Source of the DNA: Acanthochromis polyacanthus
Taxonomy: Eukaryota; Chordata; Actinopteri; Pomacentridae
Assembly: GCF_021347895.1 (NCBI RefSeq)
Contig: NC_067136.1
Coordinates: 6,199,066 to 6,263,065, forward strand
Reading direction: 5' to 3'
Length of the DNA: 64,000 nucleotides
A program made the position numbers and the translations under genes. The notes beneath the pieces are model-generated. The model saw only the letters and a list, made by a program, of their open reading frames with translations. It had not been told where the DNA came from and did not search any database. Positions within the stretch are counted from its first letter, which is position 1, and each line of letters opens with the position of its first letter. This document shows positions 58,101 through 64,000 of this stretch, one piece after another.

Positions 58101-59067
58101 TTATGTGTCTAGCTATGCTGTCTAAATCACGGACTGTGGAACCCTGGGGTAATGGGTTACCTGAGTCCAAGGAAGACCGAGGAAGAGGGCGTGTTACAGC
58201 TCCGTCCAGGTGTGCATTGACATCCTGGAGACGGTTGGCCGGCTCCTGTGTGGGCAAACGAGAGGGAGATAAAAACGGTTTTCTCTGAGCTGCTGGAGGA
58301 GATGGGGTGTATCTCCCCGGTTCGGTGAGCTCAGCTTCAAGTTCAGCTAGCTCTTTTGGTTCGATCTTTTGAATTTCTAGTGGTTCTGCAGCTCTGACTT
58401 CAGCGTCATGCAACTGTCGTTCGAGGTTTGCCACATAGCGGCTGTTGTCTTTGATTTGAGATTCTAAGTCATTGTTTTCAAACACAGCTTTCTTTAGAAG
58501 GTGTTTGGTTTCTGTATAGTCCTTCTTGGACTGTTCCAGCTCTGTCTCTACAGTTTGAAGCTGGATTTGTTGGTTAGAAATTGCTTCTTGCAATCGGTCA
58601 TTTTCTGTCTTTAATTGATGTATTTCTTGGTTTGATTCAGCATTTTTGCTTTGAAGTTGAGTGATCTGGGCTTCCGATTCAGCTACACGTTTCTGGGCTT
58701 CTACCCTAGCTTGGTGTTCTTGCTCTATCTGGGTTTTAGTAGTTTGGTTCTGCTTTTTTAATAGTTCATTTTCCTGATTGCGGGCTTTTAGAGTTTTTGT
58801 TGTTCTCTCTAAGAGTTGAAAAGTGTTTTGAAGTTGTGCTGACATCACAGCAGCCATTTTCCCTAAGATTCTTGACAAAAATTGTTTTTGCTTGTGTGTT
58901 TTTGAGATCGCTTCCGTCAGGAGCTCTGTCATTTTGGATTCAAGGGTAGAAGGACCAACATTTTGGATTTTTCTTACATATCCAGGTAACATGTCTTCAG
59001 TCAAGCCACTTAAAGCGTCATCTAAGCTCATCAGGGGGTCGCTGAGGTCAGACGCATCTGGGGCCAT
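55153..59067 (-). CDS. Gag-protease polyprotein with C-terminal membrane segment
   Basis: The start is taken at 59067 (MAPDASDLSDP); an in-frame ATG 13 codons upstream (59106) is possible. About 1304 residues. Residues about 60-225 form a long Gln/Glu/Lys-rich coiled coil (NQENELLKKQNQTTKTQIEQ). About 312-510 look like a capsid domain (HIKRFEPNFNDSNYDILTYV...), and about 565-615 are Arg/Gly-rich (PPGHPRRGRSNRWDRHHSRG) with no CCHC knuckle. An acidic Ser/Asp stretch precedes a retropepsin with LLDTGADITIMSLPLF at about 793-808 and FLMGKDLLNRF about 60 residues later. A membrane-like helix (FWLLSTVLATFLVFIGLLFH) lies near 1070-1092, then a basic tail. Gag and protease share one frame. No stop or frameshift was seen. 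What the tail does is unknown. Confidence 0.85.
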   Translation of the reverse strand: MAPDASDLSDPLMSLDDALSGLTEDMLPGYVRKIQNVGPSTLESKMTELLTEAISKTHKQKQFLSRILGKMAAVMSAQLQNTFQLLERTTKTLKARNQENELLKKQNQTTKTQIEQEHQARVEAQKRVAESEAQITQLQSKNAESNQEIHQLKTENDRLQEAISNQQIQLQTVETELEQSKKDYTETKHLLKKAVFENNDLESQIKDNSRYVANLERQLHDAEVRAAEPLEIQKIEPKELAELEAELTEPGRYTPSPPAAQRKPFLSPSRLPTQEPANRLQDVNAHLDGAVTRPLPRSSLDSGNPLPQGSTVRDLDSIARHIKRFEPNFNDSNYDILTYVSDINFFLKRCPLASVDDKICLVKMTSSRDVSSFIDRQPLNVRTDFEKLCQALKEEYRDLMPDTGLIPALRVKQGRSENPHQYYHRLRLAYFGSQNKPGMEEDLFFKSLFVEHLHPTTSYHLGVSACPRSLDSRQLREKAAKGFFKQRQSQSRSAKHNTVLRLDSPPSLMELERTSGHNSHGRITHPPLAKRPDSTPKQSSPQGPRQAHKPVKPPWTGNRQDHMKPVPNQTRPPGHPRRGRSNRWDRHHSRGASRDNYSHRNDEKGRPRRNHVSGTGESDIPHISQKVKELKQLLQEVRKTREKSEHDSVTSVSSSTDSFSPSTTAGEEFYLGPHENAMHSDLQQCMTEHSNHEYDNPASQPDDTEHMSNWEADEPDFDSDPETDTPDSQQGGDDRELLSALSEVQPDSDDEIFETNAFIGPMTFLSHLTEKGGTGRQFLLPINIEGVLDQDALLDTGADITIMSLPLFQELQHRLHRTGRKSDYQFCDLNIQPYAQTTVTLSTRAELMLQIGHMTLIHPVYVSSLDNTPFLMGKDLLNRFEPIIDFKRSVIYAQVRQPLPIAAPDDTVTQSYSQEHTDDTLQAPQSPYDVFLCTVDDSTPATHLCPQSEYVTETAGIKCTSRAALHDLQLPLDPGLPFSIQNIPVDTSWTGASTCQPSPEFCAHPPTLMASELTRPPSAAPQATHSPVLVSLAAASDLMTLPSLCSDTQGPVPDLVSANTYTLRSLHFSSASHFWLLSTVLATFLVFIGLLFHAFGPLTSPSFVVTRHHRGVTLTHGHESPWANPSLNTVHQTSGQIGKANHRKFKTRLLLLLIAITGTPHETTKVPLLKIMTGRQRILLLHLLFQPEEACVDTAHTASHYTTDVSDQNLTQNNHQVGDKTWSYLSAQPPENTKLSGGKLDRKLLPQWSDNYRIKDKTCPVIDQNKIDRDKNPSTLNEYIKIVPKLHKDCMGSNKSVRSHTRTK

Positions 59068-60475
59068 GTCTTTTAATGAGAGCAAATGGACAAATGTTAC
59101 AAACAAATTTACAACGAAACAATTTTAGCACAAGTTGGGCTGGAAAAGTTCTGTTTTTGGAATCGGAACAACCATAACAACAAGTGAGATTATTCAAATG
59201 CAGTTAGATGTTCTCAAAAAGAAGAGTTTAAATAATTTGGTCAACAGCCTGGATTTATCTACATTTGTTTTTGTAAGATTAATTGTTTCAGTGTTCAAGT
59301 TTAGAAGCTCAATTACCATAGGTAAAGGAGAACTAATTCAGCATTGGTTAGTTAAAGGCATTCAGTTGTGGAAAACCATTTAACTATGAAAAAGTTTCAA
59401 AATAAACATTAAATTGCAAGCTTGATTATGCACATTAAATGTTTACTTAAAATGTGCTCAACTGATTAGTTGATGCAAAAACAACTCACTTAACTTGTGT
59501 TTAAGTGATGAGTCAGAATCTGTGAAAATTGCTTAGGTTCAGAATCTGAACTGAAAATCAAAAAGTGGATTAAAATTCAATAGTGGGTTAAAATCAATTG
59601 AATAAGTGCATGAAATGTTTAATAATAGCTCTTAACTACAATAGTTCAGTTTTACATTCAAAAATAAGTCATGCTTTTCGATTAAAATGCGTTTCAATGG
59701 CTTACATGTATTAGAAATTGCAGAGTTTCTGCTTTAAGAGTAATACTTCAAAACAGCCACAAGATGGTGCCACTGGGCTTGTTCTTAATTTGGTGGTTGA
59801 AGGCCGGGCTAATGCTAGTTAGCTCGCTGCTAATGCTAGTTAGCTCGGCGGCTAATTGTGCCTTATCTAATAAAATTAGGTCGCTGTGGATCTTAGCAAA
59901 CAGCAACGAAGGTTATATTTAACCAAGCAATGAATGTGTGTTGGGCACGAGACACATGCTAAATTACCTCAAGCTGCCGAAGCAGAGTTAGCAAGTTCGG
60001 TTAGCTACTCCGAACGCTAACTGGGAGGCTTTTGAACAAACTATGCGTTCCGGACGTTTCATCGGTAAGGCATAGCACTGTTCATGAATTCCAGGCCTTA
60101 TTTTTAATTGTTTTAGTCGACAAATAAACGGTATCAAGATGGATCAAAACTTTTCAAACAACTCAAAGAGCTCAGGCTAGTTTAGTTAGCAACACAGGGA
60201 CTGACTGCAGCTTCAGCTGACGTCACGGATCAACAGCGCTCACGGCAAAACAGATTAATAAAACACAAGTGCGTCCACTAATGTTATCAATCCGACGTGA
60301 TATAAAAACAAAACAGCGTTTCAAGCAGTAAATTACTTACACAATTTGATTAAAGGAAGACATATGCTCACACAGCAGATAAAGAACCAGTGTATGTGAA
60401 TGAATGGCAGAGGGAGGCTTCAGCTCCCGATGATTGAATAATAGTGTTTCTTTGTGCAAAAAAGGTTTTTAATCG
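59068..60475 (-). promoter_or_regulatory. 5' leader of the 10.4-kb element
   Basis: About 1.4 kb between primer-binding site and ORF without a long frame. At 59805-59855 the plus strand has two tandem copies of CTAATGCTAGTTAGCTCG, and GTTAGC/GCTAAC motifs recur at 59990-60030. A packaging or translation-control role is possible but not shown. Confidence 0.5.
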
Positions 60476-60493
60476 GCCTCGGACGGGGAACCA
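60476..60493 (-). promoter_or_regulatory. Primer-binding site
   Basis: On the minus strand TGGTTCCCCGTCCGAGGC lies 5 nt (TATAT) after the 5' LTR end. The TGG start pairs with the CCA of a tRNA. The first dozen bases resemble a site for a tRNA with a CGGGGA-type acceptor stem, such as Asp or Glu, but the match is not perfect, so the primer tRNA is not assigned. Confidence 0.65.
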
Positions 60494-60498
60494 ATATA

Positions 60499-62469
60499 TG
60501 TAGCAGTACTACGTTATGATTTATTGCTCTCGTTATCAATAATTGGGGCACCACCCTAGATTTCTAGGGAAAAAATTAATATTAATAAAAAAATTAATAT
60601 TCATAAAAATTTTGATCAATCTCATATCAAAAAGTCTTGAATCCTCGGTTAAATTGACCACATTCTACACAAAGAAACACAAGACTGTAATTTGGTCTAT
60701 AATGAGGTATTTATTAACTATTCTATGAAAATAATTACAAGTGAACTATATACAATGTAGATATGGTGTGTGTGTGTGTGCGTGCATGTGTGGAATGTGG
60801 GAGTGTGTGTGTGGTGTGTGCATGTGTGAGAGATGTGGAAGTAGGTGTGAGAGAGAAGGAAATATGGTGAGGATTAGCCAGAGCTAACCTGACGAGGTAA
60901 CCGGTAATTTGGATTAAGAATTCTAATGATTTGTAAAAGAATAAATTGATTAAATGAATTAATTGACCAAGCGGTTAGTACATCACCCATAGAATGGAAT
61001 CAGAGCAAACTCAGCTGGAGTTACTGAAGTGAACCGTCATGGGGCTGGGACGTGCGAGGCCTTCAGATTATGCACACGGTCTGGACCGGCAGGTTCGGAA
61101 CGGTGTGTCGTCGTCGTTGTGGCCGCCTGGATGTCCTGCCGCGGGTTGATCGGTTCTATGCAAAGACCTGGTCCAACAGGTCTCCGTAGTTCTCAGCTGA
61201 GTGCTTAAAAATGATGGTTCTCAGGCTTTAGCCAAGAAAAACAGGTGTTGATGAAAAACGGTCGAAATTAAGAAAAATAAATGCTGGTTCTGAATCGGTT
61301 CTTCAGATTAAAACGAATAACGAGCAAAATGTCTCCTTAAGTTACAAAAATGTTAAAAGATAAATAGTTAACAAAGTTAGATGGTGAGGGAATTTCAAAG
61401 ATAGGAAAAACGCGCTTTAGGTAAGAAAATAATGGGAATCTCTGTCATGGATTCCCCAGGTAGTAAAAAGAGTAAGAGAGTGCTGATGTGGGCTACGGCT
61501 GACTTTATCTGTGGGTCCAGCTAAGGGGAGGACCTGGGCGGAGAGAGAGAACTTTTAGGCGCGAGTCTGGTGGAATTTGGAATCTCTTTGTTCTTACAGA
61601 GTAGAGAAGAAAGAGGAATCCAGAATGGATTAAAATATGATATTAAACGCGCAAAACACGATCTGTCTATCCCACCATATTCAGTTGTGTGAAAGTGAAA
61701 TGTGTAGATTAATACATATGTTCATATGATGTGAATCATTTCATTCATAACTATATGTTTATGTTTATGACATTAAAATATGTATCACAGTGAGAATATA
61801 ACAACAAGTCAGAGATTTGGTAACAGGTAAATACAATGGTCATCATTCAACCTAAATGGAGAGGAAATTCAGAGATTAATAAGGGAATTCATTCCAAAAT
61901 CATAGTATCCTGGGGAAGAAATGATTAAACATCACAAATTAATAAATCGACTTCTATCAGACATGCAAATATGATCTTCAAATATGACATAGATGAAACA
62001 CTGTGAGTAACTGTGGTAAATCTGGAAAAACCAAATGCATATAGAAATATTAATTTGGCAAGTGTTTTTGTTTCAGTTCAGTTCCAGTCTCTTTGTTTCA
62101 GTCAAAGAGAGAGAGAGGGTGACTCCAGCCTTCTGCCATAAAGTTTTACGACTTGTTATCTGATCTGTGGAATGCAGAGACGTCTCCGACTGAGGGTCTC
62201 CTAAAGCTGAAAAGGGATTTTAGCATGAAAGTTCATTAAACAAACATCCATAGCATATAATTGAAAGTCATTGTCTTTTAAAAAGAAGAAGTTATTCCAG
62301 GGGTTTAAATGTTCACAGGAGTTCCATCCTTCTGTGAATGAAAACCTACAGAAATACAAATGTCTCAATCCTCCTATAGAGATGGGTGTTGGTCAGAGCT
62401 GGAGGGAGGGAGAGCTTATCTGAGTTTTGATCAGCTCAGGAATTCCAGAGCCTTTGCAGTCTTGCTACA
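60499..62469 (-). repeat. 5' LTR of the 10.4-kb element
   Basis: 1971 bp. On the minus strand it starts TGTAGCAAGACTGCAAAGG and ends ACGTAGTACTGCTACA. It is almost identical to 52089-54055. The 4-bp length difference is fully explained by +2 (GT run), -1 (A run) and +3 (ACA). Confidence 0.95.
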
Positions 62470-62535
62470 TAAATAAGAAGTTGTTCTCAACTGATCTTAC
62501 CTGGCAAAATAAAGAATAAAAAAATAAGGCTCAAC
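62470..62535 (+). mobile_element. 3' tail of the LINE interrupted by the LTR element
   Basis: TAAATAAGAAGTTGTTCTCA and CTTACCTGGCAAAATAAAGA continue the 3' untranslated sequence cut at 52088. This kind of tail ends many teleost LINE copies. Confidence 0.65.
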
Positions 62536-62674
62536 TGAAGCTGAGACGGAAGAAGTTTAGGAGTCATTTAGTGTTAAAGTTTATTACTTACACTTTAGCC
62601 AATGTGTTATTGTTATTTTATTTAGTTTTGTTGTTTGTGTTATTTTTTTAACATAGATTGACTCACTGACCCTC

Positions 62675-62734
<60 letters not shown>

Positions 62735-63248
62735 CAGATTACAGATAGTGAGAACATCTATCCTCAGAGCAATCAGACCATTCAAAGCTTCTAGTTCTTA
62801 CAGCTTAAAAATCACCAAAATGACACCATCTATGAGCCACAAAGAGTAAAAACAGAACCAATGAACTACTTATCTGTGATGTTCCCTTCAATCAGAAACC
62901 TGAATCAAGTCTGACCTTAAAATGATGATAATTCATCAAAGTCATTTTTCTTCTATGTCTCATTTAAAAATTCAAAAAACAAAACAAAAAATCCCAATCA
63001 GATTCTGTATAAAATTAAAACATTCTGCATCCCTCAGTCAAACAATAAGGACACTAATGACTCAGATGAACTGCAGTGTTTCCACAGAGCAGAGAGGAGA
63101 CAAGTTTAGAAATAAATTTAAAGAGGGTTTAAAACCAAAGAAGTTTTCCTTAGTAATATTTACTATTGTGAATAATGAACCTCAGTTTTTTGTGGATAAT
63201 TTTCTTTGAAAACAAACTCTAATCAACCTGAGTGTGATTTCTCTTTAG
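62536..63248 (+). other. Intron end before Fc-receptor-like exon 2, with (ATTG)n
   Basis: A GATT/ATTG tetranucleotide run covers 62675-62733. The rest is AT-rich intron without another exon; it ends in TTTCTCTTTAG, the acceptor for the exon at 63249. Confidence 0.7.
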
Positions 63249-63548
63249 TTCTGCTCTCTCTGATGAGCTGCAGAACAAACCAGGTGAAGCTGAACCTGAG
63301 TCCAAACAGATCTCAGTTTTTTAGAGGAGATTCTGTTTCTCTGAGCTGTGAGGATGAAGACAGATCTGCTGGATGGACTCTGAGGAGAAACACCACCAGA
63401 AGAACCAGAACTCAGTGTGGAGATGGATGGGGAAGACCATCTGGTTCCAGCTGTACCATCAGCAACATAGTTCCACATGACAGTGGAGTTTACTGGTGTG
63501 AGTCCATGGAGGCAGCAGCCAGTCAGAGCATCAACCTCACTGTTTCTG
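63249..63548 (+). CDS. Fc-receptor-like gene, signal-peptide end plus first Ig domain
   Basis: Bounded by TTTCTCTTTAG and TTTCTG/GTAAGA, exactly 300 nt, phase 1 at both ends. It starts with the rest of the signal peptide ([11 protein letters not shown]) and then one Ig domain: [12 protein letters not shown] with the first cysteine, GWTLRR with the core tryptophan, [17 protein letters not shown] with extra cysteines, and [10 protein letters not shown] with the second. [10 protein letters not shown] is the last strand. The layout is that of domain 1 of teleost Fc-receptor-like proteins, expected to be cell-surface and to bind immunoglobulin or related ligands. Subtype not determined. Confidence 0.85.
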
Positions 63549-63626
63549 GTAAGATGAGCTGTGCAGTCAGTGCTGATGAAGCTGTGTGTGAATGGATGAA
63601 ATGCTGTAGTTTGTCTCTGTGTTGAG

Positions 63627-63869
63627 GTGGATCAGTGATCCTGCAGAGTCCTGTCCTCCCTGTGATGGAGGGAGATCCCCTCACTCTGAGCTGTCAATCA
63701 AAGCAGGACTCCCGCCTCCCAGCTGCTTTCTATAAAGATGGCTCCCTCATCAGGACTGAGCCCGGAGGACACATGACCATCCTCCATGTTTCCAGGTCTG
63801 ATGAAGGCCTCTACAGGTGTAACATCAGCAGTCATGGAGAGTCTCCATCCAGCTGGATCTCTGTCACAG
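63627..63869 (+). CDS. Fc-receptor-like gene, second Ig domain
   Basis: The exon of 243 nt lies between TCTCTGTGTTGAG and GTCACAG/GTGAGG, phase 1 at both ends. It encodes [20 protein letters not shown] with the first cysteine, a [11 protein letters not shown] strand typical of Fc receptors, and [20 protein letters not shown] with the second cysteine. Only 78 bp of intron separate it from the previous exon. The domain is a compact C2/Fc-receptor type. Confidence 0.88.
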
Positions 63870-63947
63870 GTGAGGACAGGTGTTTTCTGCACCGACTTCA
63901 GCAGGTTTCAACATTTATGTGATCATAAATATTAATTCTCTCTTCAG

Positions 63948-64000
63948 GGAAACCCACAACCACCTCTACTCCTACATCCACCTCTACTCCTACATCCACC
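63948..64000 (+). CDS. Fc-receptor-like gene, stalk exon (runs off the window)
   Basis: After CTCTCTTCAG the phase-1 frame reads GKPTTTSTPTSTSTPTST and continues past the end. Such Thr/Ser/Pro repeats are usually heavily O-glycosylated stalks between the Ig domains and the membrane. The repeat TCCACCTCTACTCCTACA is tandem. Membrane and cytoplasmic exons are outside the window. Confidence 0.7.

Larger units (their letters stand above)
52089..62469 (-). mobile_element. 10.4-kb LTR retrotransposon with gag-protease but no pol
   Basis: Two long direct repeats (52089-54055 and 60499-62469) bound a 6.44-kb internal region. Their ends are TGTAGCA...TGCTACA and TAAA flanks the whole (52085-52088, 62470-62473). 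On the minus strand the order is 5' LTR (right), primer-binding site, about 1.4 kb leader, one Gag-protease ORF, about 1.1 kb untranslated, polypurine tract, 3' LTR (left). No reverse transcriptase, RNase H or integrase motif was found in any frame. The element sits in a LINE 3' end inside intron 1 of the Fc-receptor-like gene. It would need enzymes supplied by another element to move. Family (Gypsy/ERV-like) not assigned. Confidence 0.88.

Noticed and set aside
52089..62469. A complete endogenous retrovirus with pol and env
   Set aside because: No reverse transcriptase, integrase or surface envelope motifs could be found. Only Gag-protease and one membrane segment are visible.

Overview
The window looks like a vertebrate, almost certainly teleost fish, chromosome. 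It holds single-exon immunoglobulin domains with phase-1 introns, long CA/TA/ATTG microsatellites, and a dense mix of L1-like, L2-like and other LINEs, Tc1/mariner, hAT-like and TTAA-type DNA transposons, Gypsy-type LTR elements and solo LTRs. All family names come from reading motifs and termini by eye; no database search was possible. There is no bacterial operon, CRISPR array or phage.

Host genes. Three immune-receptor-type gene traces are seen. (1) A minus-strand immunoglobulin-superfamily receptor has a transmembrane exon (19343-19539), two V-like exons (19707-20063 and 22679-23032) and a candidate signal-peptide exon far upstream (46127-46190). All junctions are phase 1, and a second, broken copy of the signal exon lies at 47086-47149. 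(2) A plus-strand Fc-receptor-like gene starts with a 31-nt signal exon (48765-48795). It resumes 14.5 kb later with two Ig exons (63249-63548, 63627-63869) and a Thr/Ser/Pro stalk exon running off the end. (3) A short minus-strand candidate cytoplasmic tail (48023-48088 and 48391-48427) carries an ITIM-like tyrosine motif. The locus therefore looks like part of a tandemly duplicated, fast-evolving immune-receptor cluster.

Layout. 0-7 kb: a solo LTR, a degenerate minisatellite that contains a 28S rRNA fragment, and an L1-like LINE split by a solo LTR. 7-17 kb: a CA repeat, a nonsense-broken transposase-like ORF, a truncated L2, two Tc1-like remnants, and a LINE 3' end with a pair of related hairpins. 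17-26 kb: 3' exons of the minus-strand receptor, a 1.57-kb hAT-like element, a 34-35-copy 43-bp minisatellite and a GC-rich repeat. 26-46 kb: a nested stack of transposons. An L1 is split by an apparently intact Tc1. A Gypsy element with SCAN-like Gag is peppered with a TTAA element, a Tc1-like element and a LINE fragment. A second LINE is split by a 5.24-kb, nearly full-length L2, and a decayed Tc1 follows. 46-64 kb: receptor exons, a solo LTR, LINE fragments, and a 10.4-kb LTR retrotransposon inside the Fc-receptor-like intron.

The most unusual object is that 10.4-kb element (52089-62469). It has two 1.97-kb LTRs differing by only about nine substitutions, a 4-bp target duplication, a recognisable primer-binding site and polypurine tract, and one intact ORF of about 1300 codons. 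The ORF encodes a coiled-coil/arginine-rich Gag fused in frame to an aspartyl protease and then a C-terminal extension with a membrane segment. No reverse transcriptase, RNase H or integrase is present, so it appears to be a recently mobilised non-autonomous gag-protease element.
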